NCBI GenBank assembly: GCA_000737985.1
Contig: JNVT01000030.1
Location: 1 to 64,000, forward strand
Reading direction: 5' to 3'
From: Gammaproteobacteria bacterium MFB021
GTDB lineage: Bacteria > Pseudomonadota > Gammaproteobacteria > Pseudomonadales > Halomonadaceae
Length of the DNA: 64,000 nt
Shown here one piece after another: positions 49,669 to 57,904 of this stretch (positions are counted from its first letter, which is position 1; the number at the start of each line of letters is the position of its first letter). The translations under genes and the position numbers were made by a program. The notes beneath the pieces were generated by a model. The model ran no database searches. It was not told the origin of the DNA and worked only from the letters and a program-made list of their open reading frames with translations.

Positions 49669-50159
49669 GCCGGGCCGGCGCCTCCCAGCCGCCGGCTGAC
49701 CGCGACGCACAGCCCCGCCCACACCAGCGCTTCCACGACCAGCGCCCAGGTGGCGATCTCTGCCCCGGCCAGCGCCGCGCCCGAGATATAGCTCAGCGGC
49801 CCGCCCACGGCACCGCACACGAGCGCCAGCCAGCGATGCGGCCACAGCCACACCAGGCAGTGGTGCAGGGTGGTGGCGAACAGCGGCCACAGCGCCCACA
49901 GCCATAGCGGCCAGCCCGCGGCCAGACGGATGCCGCCCAGGGCCACCAGGCTGCCGTCCACCACCATCCCGAGCAGCGCGAAGCCCAGCCACCAGCGCCA
50001 TTCACCGGGTCGTGCCAGCCAGCGCCAGTGGGCGCTCACAATCAGCCCCAGGGCGAGCAGCGCCGGTAGCGAGCCGCCCAGCACGCAGACGAACCAGCCG
50101 ACCTGAAAGGCCAGGGCGTTGAGCACCAGGGCGAGCGGGCGGCGCTGGCTCATGGCCAC
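49659..50159 (-). CDS. DUF2878-type small membrane protein
   Basis: A 166-residue protein with about five or six hydrophobic segments and many Trp residues (LARPGEWRWWLGFALLGMVVDG, LHHCLVWLWPHRWLALVCG). It fits the DUF2878 family of uncharacterised membrane proteins, which is often found beside cfa-like genes. It starts 16 bp after the Cfa-like gene and is the last member of the light-cluster operon. An ATG two codons in (50153) is an alternative start. The 3' end overlaps the convergent GGDEF-EAL gene by 10 bp. The function is unknown. Confidence 0.75.
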   Translation of the reverse strand: MAMSQRRPLALVLNALAFQVGWFVCVLGGSLPALLALGLIVSAHWRWLARPGEWRWWLGFALLGMVVDGSLVALGGIRLAAGWPLWLWALWPLFATTLHHCLVWLWPHRWLALVCGAVGGPLSYISGAALAGAEIATWALVVEALVWAGLCVAVSRRLGGAGPAQA

Positions 50160-50175
50160 GCTACCGGCAGGCGCC

Positions 50176-51456
50176 TCACGGCTGCCCGCTGAGGGGCGCC
50201 CGGCGTGCGCCGGGCTTGGCCAGCAGCAGGTGGCAGGTGCCGATGGCGCGCTCGACGAAGCCGCCCTCGCAGTAGCACAGGTAGTAGCGCCACATGCGGA
50301 TGAAGCGCTCGTCGTAGCCCAGCTCGCGCACCCGCTCGAGGTTCGCCTCGAAGCGCTGGCGCCACTCGCGCAGGGTGCGGGCGTAGTGCAGGCCGATCTC
50401 GTCCAGGTCGAGCAGGTTGAGCTGGGTGTGGCGGCTCAGCGCGCTGAGGATGGCGGTGTGCGAGGGCAGGAAGCCGCCGGGGAAGATGTAGCGCTTGATG
50501 AAGTCCATCTCGCGCTTGGCCGCTTCGAAGCGCTGATCGCGGATGGTGATGCACTGCAGCAGGGCCAGGCCATCGTCAGTCAGCAGACGGTCGATGCAGC
50601 CGAGATAGGTATCCAGATACTGATGCCCCACCGCCTCGACCATCTCCACCGATACCAGGCGGTCGTAGCGCCCGGTGAGTGCGCGGTAATCCTCGCGCAG
50701 CAGGGTGATCTGTCCCTCCAGCCCGGCCTCGCGCACGCGCTCGGCGGTGTAGGCGTACTGGGCCTCGGAGATGGTGGTGGTGGTCACCCGGCAGCCGCGG
50801 GTGCGCGCGGCGTGGATCGCCAGGCCGCCCCAGCCGGTGCCGATCTCGAGCAGGTGGTGGTGGGGTTCGACCGCGAGCTTGTCGAGAATGAGGTCGAGCT
50901 TGTGGGTCGAGGCCTCCTCCAGAGTCGCCGCCGGATGCGGAAAGACGGCGCTGGAGTACATCCAGTGGTCGCGGTCGAGGAAAGTCGCGAACAGCTCGTT
51001 GCCGAGATCGTAATGCGCGGCGATATGCCGCCGCGCGCGCGTACTGGTGTTGCGCTGCAGGGCGTAGAGCGCGGCCAGCGCCCAGCGGCTGAAACGTGCG
51101 GTGCCGTTCTCCATGCCGGCGTTGACGCGTTCGACATTGCGCGCGAACAGGCGTACCAGCCCCACCAGGTCGTCGACCTCCCACTCGCCGTCCATGTAGG
51201 ACTCGGCCACGCCGACGGTGCCACCGAGGGCGAAACGTCGCCACACTGCGGCGCTGTGCACGCGCACGCAGAGCGTCAGGGTGTCGGCCGCGGCGGGATC
51301 ACCGCGCCCCAGGCGGTGTCGCTGGCCGCCTTCGTGGAGCGTGATCACGCCGCCGTCGAGCGCGTCCAGCGCCTTCAGGATGCGCGGCCGCAGCCAGCGC
51401 GACAGACGCGGCGCGTCGCGGCGCCGGTCGACGGTCGAGGAGGGGGCGGTGGTCAT
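50176..51456 (-). CDS. Cyclopropane-fatty-acyl-phospholipid synthase-like SAM methyltransferase
   Basis: A protein of 426 residues of the Cfa superfamily, which methylates double bonds of phospholipid acyl chains with S-adenosylmethionine. The SAM motif EIGTGWGG (204-211) and the C-terminal IKRYIFPGGFLPS are clear. Compared with E. coli Cfa, the bicarbonate ligands Cys139 and His266 appear as Ser169 (YSSAVF) and Gln301 (LLQCIT); Glu274 and Tyr358 are kept. This favours a methyltransferase of the UfaM/UfaO or methyl-fatty-acid type over a true cyclopropane synthase. The start ATG at 51456 overlaps the DUF1365 stop (ATGA). Confidence 0.88.
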   Translation of the reverse strand: MTTAPSSTVDRRRDAPRLSRWLRPRILKALDALDGGVITLHEGGQRHRLGRGDPAAADTLTLCVRVHSAAVWRRFALGGTVGVAESYMDGEWEVDDLVGLVRLFARNVERVNAGMENGTARFSRWALAALYALQRNTSTRARRHIAAHYDLGNELFATFLDRDHWMYSSAVFPHPAATLEEASTHKLDLILDKLAVEPHHHLLEIGTGWGGLAIHAARTRGCRVTTTTISEAQYAYTAERVREAGLEGQITLLREDYRALTGRYDRLVSVEMVEAVGHQYLDTYLGCIDRLLTDDGLALLQCITIRDQRFEAAKREMDFIKRYIFPGGFLPSHTAILSALSRHTQLNLLDLDEIGLHYARTLREWRQRFEANLERVRELGYDERFIRMWRYYLCYCEGGFVERAIGTCHLLLAKPGARRAPLSGQP

Positions 51457-52262
51457 GGTGAATTCTGCTCTCGTCCTGGGTGATCGTGGATGGGGGTACG
51501 CTTGAGCCACAGCCTGAGCGCCTGCCAGTGGATCGCGGCGATCGTCTTCAGCGTCATCAGCGGATGGCGCAGCAGCTCGCCGACCAGCGCGCGGCGGGTC
51601 GCCGGCGCCAGGCTCAGGGTCAGGGTGGCGTCGAAATGCCGGGCCGCTTCGGCCCAGGTCTCCATGTGCATCAGCAGGCGCTCATCGGGGCGGTTGAAGC
51701 GCCAACGGTAGGTCATCGACATCGGGTTGAACGGCGATACGTGCAGGCGCTTGTCGAACTGCGCTTGGCACAGGTGGCGTGTGTCGTCGACCCGGCAGGC
51801 GTAGACCTGACGCTCGCCCCAGGGCGTGTTGGTGACCTCGCCGAGCACCGCACGCAGGCGCTCGTGGCGATCGTAGACGTAATAGAGCGTCAGCGGATTG
51901 AACAGCACCCCGAATAGACGCAGCTGGGTCAGCATGCGAATCGGTCCGTCCGTGATCTCATCCAGCTCTTCGCCCATCTCTTTGCCCAGTTCTTCGCCCA
52001 GTTCTTCGCGCAGCCGCTGGCGCACGGCCGCCGCCAGCGGCAGCGCGTGCGGCGCCAGGTAGTCCTCGCGGCGAAAGCGTGCCGGGGCGTAGCGCCGGGT
52101 GCCGAAGCCGGGAGTGCGGGCCAGTAGCGCCGGCAACTCGTCGAGATCGAGCCACAGCATCCACACCCGGTAGTCGAAACGGTGCTGGGTGGGGACGAAA
52201 CGGCGGTGGCGCAGCTGCCCGGTGGCGAGCCGGCTGTGCCAGCGGCGCGGGGCGGACGCCAT
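51453..52262 (-). CDS. DUF1365 domain protein
   Basis: A 269-residue DUF1365 protein (HRRFVPTQHRFDYRVWMLWLDLDEL near the start, then FGVLFNPLTLYYVYD, HVSPFNPMSMTYRWRF and a final LMTLKTIAAIHWQALRLWLKRTP). The family is uncharacterised but nearly always sits between an FAD oxidoreductase and a Cfa-like gene, as here. Its N-terminal third contains four 12-bp repeat units giving EELGEELGKEMGEELD. It overlaps both neighbours by 4 bp, so translation is coupled. Confidence 0.88.
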   Translation of the reverse strand: MASAPRRWHSRLATGQLRHRRFVPTQHRFDYRVWMLWLDLDELPALLARTPGFGTRRYAPARFRREDYLAPHALPLAAAVRQRLREELGEELGKEMGEELDEITDGPIRMLTQLRLFGVLFNPLTLYYVYDRHERLRAVLGEVTNTPWGERQVYACRVDDTRHLCQAQFDKRLHVSPFNPMSMTYRWRFNRPDERLLMHMETWAEAARHFDATLTLSLAPATRRALVGELLRHPLMTLKTIAAIHWQALRLWLKRTPIHDHPGREQNSP

Positions 52263-53611
52263 CAGGCCACCTCACTGCCGGCAGGACGGGCGGCGCGCGG
52301 CGTCGGTGCGGCGGCGGCACCGTCGATCGCCTGGGCCACACGCCAGGCGCTCCACACCCCATCCTCGTGGAAGCCGTTGCGCCAGTAGGCGCCGCAGAAG
52401 TGGGTCCGGCGCGCCGGCTGGGAGATGTCGGCGAAGCGTGTCTGGGCGTGCTGGGCGGCCAGGGTGAACTGCGGGTGAGCGTAGTCGAAGCGCGCCAGGA
52501 TCTGCGCCGGATCGATCCGCGCCTCGTCGTTGAGGGTGACGCAGAAGGTGGTCTCGCTCTCCAGCCGCTGGAGGATGTTCATGTTGTAGGTCACCGGCAC
52601 GCAGGCCTCGGCATCGCGCCCGTCGAGGCGGTAGTTCCAGCTCGCCCAGGCGCGGCGCCGGCGTGGCAGCAGACGGGTGTCGGTATGCAGCACCACGCGG
52701 TTGCTGGCGTAGCCGATGGCACCGAGGATGTCGCGTTCGGCGGCGGTGGCCGTCTCGCCCAGCATCGCCAGCGCTTGATCGCTGTGGCAGGCGAGTACCA
52801 CCTGATCGAAGCGCGCCTCGCCTTGGGGACTGGTCAGCGTCACGCCGTCGGCATCGCGGTGCAGCGCGGTCACCGGGCTTCGCAGGTGGACCCGCTCGCG
52901 GTAGGGCGCGATCAGCGGGTCGATATAGCGTCGCGAGCCGCCGCTGACGGTGTACCACTGTGGGCGGTCGTTGACCGACAGCAGGCCGTGGTGATGAAAG
53001 AAGCGAATGAAGAAGCGCGCGGGAAAGGCGCGCATGCCGGCCTCGCTGGCGGACCAGATAGCCCCGCCCATGGGCAGCAGATAGCGGCGGCGGAAGTCCT
53101 CGCCGTAGCCGCCGGTCTCGAGGTACTCGTCCAGGCTCAGCTCGGGGGGCAGGCGGTCCTGCTCGAAATCGCGGATGGCGCGGCGATTGAAGCGCAGGAT
53201 GTCCGCCAGCATGCGATGAAAGCGCGGGCGCAGCAGGTTGCGCCGCTGGGCGAACAGGGTGGCCAGGGTATGGCCATTGTACTCGAAGTCGCGCCCGCTC
53301 TCGTGCACCGAAAAGCTCATCTCGGTGGGCTGGGCGGCCACGCCGAGCGAGGCCAGCAGCGCCTGGAAGTGGGGGTAGGTGCGATCGTTGAAGACGATGA
53401 ACCCGGTGTCGATGGCGTATTCGCGCCCGGCGTGCTCGACGTCGACGGTGGCGGTGTGGCCGCCCAGGCGCTCACCGGCTTCGTAGAGCGTCACCTGGTG
53501 GCGCCGCGATAGATAGTGGGCCGCGGCCATGCCGGCGATGCCACCACCGATCACGGCGATACGCTGCCCCGCCGGGCCAGGCGACGCGATAGGGCTATCC
53601 AGCTCGCTCAT
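52262..53611 (-). CDS. FAD-dependent oxidoreductase (amine-oxidase-like; UfaD-type candidate)
   Basis: A flavoprotein of 449 residues with the dinucleotide motif IAVIGGGIAGMAAAHYLSRR (18-37), GERLGGHTATVDV and DTGFIVFNDRTYPHF. This is the NAD(P)-binding/amine oxidase family next to DUF1365 and cfa. In Rhodobacter sphaeroides a homologous-looking flavoprotein (UfaD) desaturates a methylated fatty acid during furan fatty acid synthesis. By synteny this protein may oxidise the product of the Cfa-like enzyme. It overlaps the SDR stop and the DUF1365 start by 4 bp each. Confidence 0.87.
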   Translation of the reverse strand: MSELDSPIASPGPAGQRIAVIGGGIAGMAAAHYLSRRHQVTLYEAGERLGGHTATVDVEHAGREYAIDTGFIVFNDRTYPHFQALLASLGVAAQPTEMSFSVHESGRDFEYNGHTLATLFAQRRNLLRPRFHRMLADILRFNRRAIRDFEQDRLPPELSLDEYLETGGYGEDFRRRYLLPMGGAIWSASEAGMRAFPARFFIRFFHHHGLLSVNDRPQWYTVSGGSRRYIDPLIAPYRERVHLRSPVTALHRDADGVTLTSPQGEARFDQVVLACHSDQALAMLGETATAAERDILGAIGYASNRVVLHTDTRLLPRRRRAWASWNYRLDGRDAEACVPVTYNMNILQRLESETTFCVTLNDEARIDPAQILARFDYAHPQFTLAAQHAQTRFADISQPARRTHFCGAYWRNGFHEDGVWSAWRVAQAIDGAAAAPTPRAARPAGSEVA

Positions 53612-54399
53612 GCTTCGCCTCCGTCACGCTCGCGGCCGGCGATACGCAGACCGAAACGGCGCCGCAGGGCCGGCGGCAGCACACCCAGCGCCTTGACCAG
53701 ATAGGTGAAGCGGCGCGGGAAGTGAATGTCCAGGCGCCGCTTGGCCAGCCCCTCGACGATGTACTCGGCGGCGCGTTCGGCGCTGATCTGCATCGGCATC
53801 GAGAAGTCGTTGCGCGCGGTCAGCGGCGTCTCGACGAAGCCCGGGTGGATCACGCTGACGTCGATGCGTTCCGCCGCCAGATCGAGACGCAGCGACTCCA
53901 GGAAGTGCGAGATCGCCGCCTTGGAGGCGCCATAGGCCTCGGCGCGCGGTAGCGGCAGATAGGCGGAAGCGCTGGAGACCGCGGCGAGCAGCGGCGCCTG
54001 GGTGCGCCCCTCGGCACGCCGCAGCAGCGGCAGTGCGGCGTCGATGGCGTAGAGGGTGCCCTGGAAGTTGGTGGCGAAGACGCGCTCGACCAGCTCGACA
54101 TCGAACTCGCGCACATCGACGTACTCGCAGGTGCCGGCGTTGAGCAGGGCGATATCCAGCCCACCGAAGGCCTCCTCGATCGCCGCGCCGGCGCGCCGGG
54201 TCGCGGCGCGATCGGTGAGATCGGCGGGCACCACCAGGGCATCGGGATAACCCGCGGCCAGCGCCTGGAGCGCCTCCTCACGGCGCGCGGTGAGCGCCAC
54301 CCGGTGGCCGTCGGCGAGCAGGCGCTTGGCCAGCGCCTCGCCGATACCGGAGGTGGCGCCGGTCAACCAGATGCGTTGGGTTCCGGGTAGGCTGGCCAT
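53608..54399 (-). CDS. Short-chain dehydrogenase/reductase
   Basis: A classical SDR of 263 residues. It has the cofactor motif TGATSGIG (13-20), NAG (87-89), catalytic Ser143, Tyr156 and Lys160 (YGASK). The SD AGGGAGAGACC lies in front of the ATG. The substrate is unknown; its position before the FAD oxidoreductase, DUF1365 and Cfa-like genes, with a 4-bp overlap, suggests a role in lipid oxidation or redox chemistry. The same gene order (SDR, DUF1365, amine oxidase, Cfa-like) occurs in the singlet-oxygen regulon of Rhodobacter. Confidence 0.9.
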   Translation of the reverse strand: MASLPGTQRIWLTGATSGIGEALAKRLLADGHRVALTARREEALQALAAGYPDALVVPADLTDRAATRRAGAAIEEAFGGLDIALLNAGTCEYVDVREFDVELVERVFATNFQGTLYAIDAALPLLRRAEGRTQAPLLAAVSSASAYLPLPRAEAYGASKAAISHFLESLRLDLAAERIDVSVIHPGFVETPLTARNDFSMPMQISAERAAEYIVEGLAKRRLDIHFPRRFTYLVKALGVLPPALRRRFGLRIAGRERDGGEA

Positions 54400-54429
54400 G
54401 GTCTCTCCCTGCTCTCTTCAATCGTCGAT

Positions 54430-54445
54430 GTCGCACCGGTGCGAC
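54430..54445. promoter_or_regulatory. Perfect 16-bp palindrome between the NTF2-like and SDR genes
   Basis: GTCGCACC immediately followed by GGTGCGAC lies in the 60-bp gap of the operon. It could be an operator or an mRNA stem, although a hairpin without loop bases would have to open its centre. No T-run follows. Confidence 0.5.
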
Positions 54446-54459
54446 GTTCTCGCCTCGAC

Positions 54460-54903
54460 CTAGATGCGCTGCTTGATCCGGCGCACGACCCAGCCGATCA
54501 GCGGCAGCTGCTCGTAGAGCATCTCGCCGACGTCGTAGTAGTCGCGGTGGCGGCAGACCCGCTGATCGCGCCAGGTGAGGTGTGAACACCCGGCCACGCT
54601 CAAGGTACGTCCGCCGCGCACTTTTGGATGCGCATAGTGCATCGTCCACTCGAGAAAGCAGCGCTGGTCCAGCACGTGCTGCTGGCGAAAGTCGAAGTGG
54701 CAGTGGCTGACCTCGGCCATCAGTTCGCGGTAGTAGGCCATGACTGCGCGCCGGCCGACGTGGTGATGCAGCGGGTCGGTGAAGTCCACGTCGTCGCTGT
54801 AGCACTCGGCGAGTGCCGTCAGCCCCTCCTGAGTCAGCGGCTGGAACAGGCTGCGAAAGTGAGCGATCGCTTCGGCGCTAGGGCCTGCGGATGATGCTGT
54901 CAT
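54460..54903 (-). CDS. NTF2-like (SnoaL-type) protein
   Basis: A 147-residue protein with the cone-shaped NTF2-like fold as suggested by LTALAECYSDDVDFTDPLHHHVGRRAVMAYYRELM and FLEWTMHYAHPKVRGGRTLSVAGCSHLTWRDQRVCRHRDYYDVGEML. SnoaL-like proteins may be isomerases, cyclases or ligand binders; its activity is unknown. The start ATG at 54903 is chosen by domain length, since the frame is open far upstream. It lies 61 bp after phrB and 60 bp before the SDR, on the same strand. It is a frequent companion of light-inducible cfa clusters. Confidence 0.82.
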   Translation of the reverse strand: MTASSAGPSAEAIAHFRSLFQPLTQEGLTALAECYSDDVDFTDPLHHHVGRRAVMAYYRELMAEVSHCHFDFRQQHVLDQRCFLEWTMHYAHPKVRGGRTLSVAGCSHLTWRDQRVCRHRDYYDVGEMLYEQLPLIGWVVRRIKQRI

Positions 54904-54964
54904 GGCACGCTCCCGGTGGGTGGCCGCGCCGGCCACAGGCGCGCCGGGCGCCGCCGAAGGGCGC

Positions 54965-56380
54965 TCAGTCGAGCTCCTTGAACGCGTCCAGGGCGCGCTG
55001 ACGGGCACGCTTGTGATCGACGATGGCCTGGGGGTAGCCGGTGTCGCGGCGCTCGCTGGCGCTGGGCTGGTGACGCGACTTGACCGGCAACTCGGCCAGT
55101 TCCGGCACCCAGCGGGCGATGAACTCGCCCTCCGGATCGAAGCGCTGTGACTGGGTGATCGGGTTGAAGATGCGGAAATAGGGCGCGGCGTCGGTGCCGG
55201 TGGAGGCCGCCCACTGCCAGCCGCCGTTGTTGGAGGCGAAGTCGCCGTCGACCAGGTGCGCCATGAAGAACGCCTCACCGCGGCGCCAGTCGAGCAGCAG
55301 ATGCTTGCTCAGAAACATCGCCGTGAGCATGCGCAGACGGTTGTGCATCCAGCCGGTGGCCACTAGCTGACGCATCGCAGCGTCGACCAGCGGAAAACCG
55401 GTCTTGCCCTCGCACCAGGCCTCGAAGTCGGCGTCGCTGTGGCGCCACTTGAGCTTGGCGGTATGGGTCTGGAACGGCTGATGCAGGCAGATATACGGGA
55501 AGCCCACCGCCACATGCTGGTAGAACTCGCGCCAGATCAGTTCGCTTGTCCAGCTCTTGAGACCGGCATCGCCGTCGGCCAGATGGCCGCCGTTGTTGGC
55601 CATCACCGCCTGCAGGCACTGGCGATGCGAGATCATGCCGGTGGCGAGGTAGGCCGAGAGTTCACTGGTGCCGGCGAGGGCGGGAAAGTCGCGGTCGGTG
55701 GCGTAGCGGCGAGCTCGCGCGTCGAGAAATCGCTCCAGCTTGTCCGCCGCGGCGTCCTGCCCGGCGACCCAGGTATGCGCATCGACCACGGCGGAGCGGT
55801 CCGCCTCGGGGAGTGCCGGAATGGCGTTGCGGGTCAGCGAGAGCGCGCGCTGGCGCGTTGGGGTCTCGCGCAGGGCCAGCTGTTCGGCGGTGACCCGTTG
55901 ATGCCAGGCCTTGGCGAACGGCGTGAACACCTTGTAGTAGTCGCCCTGGCCGGTCAGCAGCTCACCCGGCTCGAAGGCGATATGGTCGGTGTAGTCGTGG
56001 ACCACGATACCGGCCTGGTGTAATTGCTCGCTCACTGTGGCGTCGCGCTGACGCTCGTCGAGGGGGTATTCGCGATTGAAGTGCAGGGCGGCAATATCGT
56101 GCTCATTCACGATCTCCTTGAGCACCTTGGGCGCCCGGGAGAAGTCGCCGATATCACGATAGAGCAGCGGGATATTGAGTGCGTCCAGAGCGTCGCTCAG
56201 GGCGCGTACACCGCGATGGATGAATTCGATCTTGTTGGCGCCGTGCTGGTGGCGGCGCCACTGCTCACGGCAGGCGAGAAAGACGCCGATCACCGGGCCG
56301 CGCTGGGCGGCGGCGCTCAGCGCGGTGTTGTCGAGGGTGCGCAGATCGTTACGGAACCACACCAGCTGCAGATCGGACAT
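54965..56380 (-). CDS. phrB: Deoxyribodipyrimidine photolyase (class I CPD photolyase)
   Basis: A photolyase of 471 residues that uses reduced FAD and blue light to split cyclobutane pyrimidine dimers. The N-terminal antenna domain begins MSDLQLVWFRNDLRTLDNTAL. The FAD domain shows LKSWTSELIWREFYQHV, GFPLVDAAMRQLVATGWMHNRLRM and FASNNGGWQWAASTGTDAAPYFRIFNP, hallmarks of class I enzymes. The ATG at 56380 has AAGGA at proper distance; a GTG two codons upstream is less likely. It follows the LitR-type regulator gene by 51 bp, which suggests cotranscription under light control. Confidence 0.95.
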   Translation of the reverse strand: MSDLQLVWFRNDLRTLDNTALSAAAQRGPVIGVFLACREQWRRHQHGANKIEFIHRGVRALSDALDALNIPLLYRDIGDFSRAPKVLKEIVNEHDIAALHFNREYPLDERQRDATVSEQLHQAGIVVHDYTDHIAFEPGELLTGQGDYYKVFTPFAKAWHQRVTAEQLALRETPTRQRALSLTRNAIPALPEADRSAVVDAHTWVAGQDAAADKLERFLDARARRYATDRDFPALAGTSELSAYLATGMISHRQCLQAVMANNGGHLADGDAGLKSWTSELIWREFYQHVAVGFPYICLHQPFQTHTAKLKWRHSDADFEAWCEGKTGFPLVDAAMRQLVATGWMHNRLRMLTAMFLSKHLLLDWRRGEAFFMAHLVDGDFASNNGGWQWAASTGTDAAPYFRIFNPITQSQRFDPEGEFIARWVPELAELPVKSRHQPSASERRDTGYPQAIVDHKRARQRALDAFKELD

Positions 56381-56431
56381 GGGCACTTCCTTGTGGCCAT
56401 CTCGAGGGAGCGGTCGCCGGGGAGACCGCGC

Positions 56432-57349
56432 TCAGTCTTCGTTGTCGACGATCGAGCGCAGTCGGCTGAGTGCCTGGGTGGTGTCTTCGCCCAGCACCGC
56501 GACCTCGGTGTTCTCGAAGTCGCTGACGCGAATGCGCGCCACGGGCCCTACCAAGCAAACCGGCACGTCGCTCTGTTCGGCCAGTCGCGGCAGCTGGCGG
56601 CGCACCAGGTCGCTGCGCTCGGCCTGGCCGCTGGCGAGCAGCACCGCCTTGATGCCGAGCCGGTCGACCGCCATCGGCAGCTCGCTCAAGGCGACTTCGC
56701 CGTCGATCAGTTGAATGCGGTAACCCGCCGCCGAAGCCGCCAGCGCCATCAGCATGGCCCAGAAGCCACTGGTGTCGTCGGGCAGACGCGCGATCAGCAG
56801 CTCGCCGCCGCTGTTGGTCTGGTTGGCATGGTAAAGACGGGTACCAATGCGCGTACGCAGGAAGGTCTCGAGCAGGCGCCGCTGCAGGGTGGCGCCGAAC
56901 TGGTCGCCCCAGCGCTCTTCCAGCTGCTGGATGGTGGGCTGCCACAGTTCGGCGATGCACAGCCCCACCGGGTAGAGCGCCAGGCTCTGATTGAACAGTG
57001 TCTCGAGGCGCGCCATGTCGAGGGCGTCGACCGCGTGGATCACGTGTTGACGCTGGCTCGACCAGTCACCCATCTGCGGTGCCGGAGTTTCGACCGTTTC
57101 GGGCTGGTCGAGCAGCTCGCGCACCTGACTGACGGGGACGCCGCGGTTGAGCCACTGCAGAATGCGTTCGACGCGCTCGATATCGTCGCGGGCATAGAGA
57201 CGGTGGCCCTTGGGCGTGCGCTGTGGCCGAATCAGGCCGTAGCGACGCTCCCAGGCGCGCAGCGTCACGGAGTTGACGCCAGTGAGACGCGACACTTCGC
57301 GAATGGGGTAGAGCGGCGCGGCGTTGGATTCCATAGCCTTGTAACTCAT
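56432..57349 (-). CDS. MerR-family regulator, LitR/CarH-like class II (light-response candidate)
   Basis: A 305-residue regulator with a MerR winged helix at about 14-80 (YPIREVSRLTGVNSVTLRAW, then WERRYGLIRPQRTPKGHRLY). The rest resembles the cobalamin-binding half of CarH/LitR. The cobalamin signatures are altered: W147 is followed nine residues later by RR instead of EH, and the His of the DxHxxG-type loop is absent (RLPDDTSGFWAML, 188-200). This is the class II pattern of Pseudomonas PplR proteins, which act with separate blue-light receptors. The SD AGGAGGACTTGC fixes the start. It heads the phrB-cfa operon. Confidence 0.85.
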   Translation of the reverse strand: MSYKAMESNAAPLYPIREVSRLTGVNSVTLRAWERRYGLIRPQRTPKGHRLYARDDIERVERILQWLNRGVPVSQVRELLDQPETVETPAPQMGDWSSQRQHVIHAVDALDMARLETLFNQSLALYPVGLCIAELWQPTIQQLEERWGDQFGATLQRRLLETFLRTRIGTRLYHANQTNSGGELLIARLPDDTSGFWAMLMALAASAAGYRIQLIDGEVALSELPMAVDRLGIKAVLLASGQAERSDLVRRQLPRLAEQSDVPVCLVGPVARIRVSDFENTEVAVLGEDTTQALSRLRSIVDNED

Positions 57350-57637
57350 GCAAGTCCTCCTGCGAGGTCTCTGCGTGCGCCATCTCGTCGAATCGAACGC
57401 TTATCGATACTGCAGGTCGTCACCACGGAGCTTCGGGTCCACTTACGCTAATTGATTGCTTAAACACGGTTTACCAATTCTGCCCTGCTGCTCCGGCGAC
57501 GTCACCTGGGTTTGCCGACGAATCGGTCGTGGTCTCTCGTCGTTCCCTCTTGGTGAGGCGAGGGACGCGATCTCTTGAGTTCATCGGCTCCGGCGAGACG
57601 GCATTGATGTCCATGGCTCAAGCATGGGTGAATACAT

Positions 57638-57661
57638 TGTACGCTTCAAGCGATTTGTACA
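57638..57661. promoter_or_regulatory. Putative LitR/PplR operator
   Basis: TGTACG (57638-57643), 12 bases, TGTACA (57656-57661). On the minus strand it reads TGTACA-12-CGTACA. The P. putida PplR1 consensus is T(G/A)TACA, 12 bases, TGTA(C/T)A, so 11 of 12 defined positions agree. It lies about 290 bp before the regulator start and about 270 bp before the TIGR01777 start. The minus strand also reads like promoter boxes here (TTGTAC, 15 bases, TACAAT), with a short spacer. Confidence 0.6.
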
Positions 57662-57881
57662 ATTTTAATGTAATACGCAAGCGTCGTGCACCCGTCGGCG
57701 CGCGCGGATATCCGGCGCTGCGGTGATACGGCGACGGTCGACCGGTGTGGGCAAGGCGGTGCTCATGGGGCAAGCTATTCATTGGGGGCGATGTTCGCAA
57801 AGCCACCCGGCGCGGAGCGCTGTCGCCCCGGCTGGATCGGTGCCGAGGCATTTGCTGGATGACGCAGCGCGTCGCTGGCGC

Positions 57882-57904
57882 TGCTATGCTGGGTGCATTG
57901 TACA
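57882..57904 (+). promoter_or_regulatory. Extended -10 promoter with TTGTACA element before the TIGR01777 gene
   Basis: TGCTATGCT (57882-57890) fits an extended -10 box. TTGTACA (57898-57904), a single half-site of the putative LitR operator, would lie over the transcription start, a location suitable for repression. No second half-site is found 12 bases away. Confidence 0.4.

Noticed and set aside
57529-57726. A 65-codon plus-strand frame in the divergent regulatory region.
   Set aside because: It runs through the putative operator, has no SD and no recognisable similarity.
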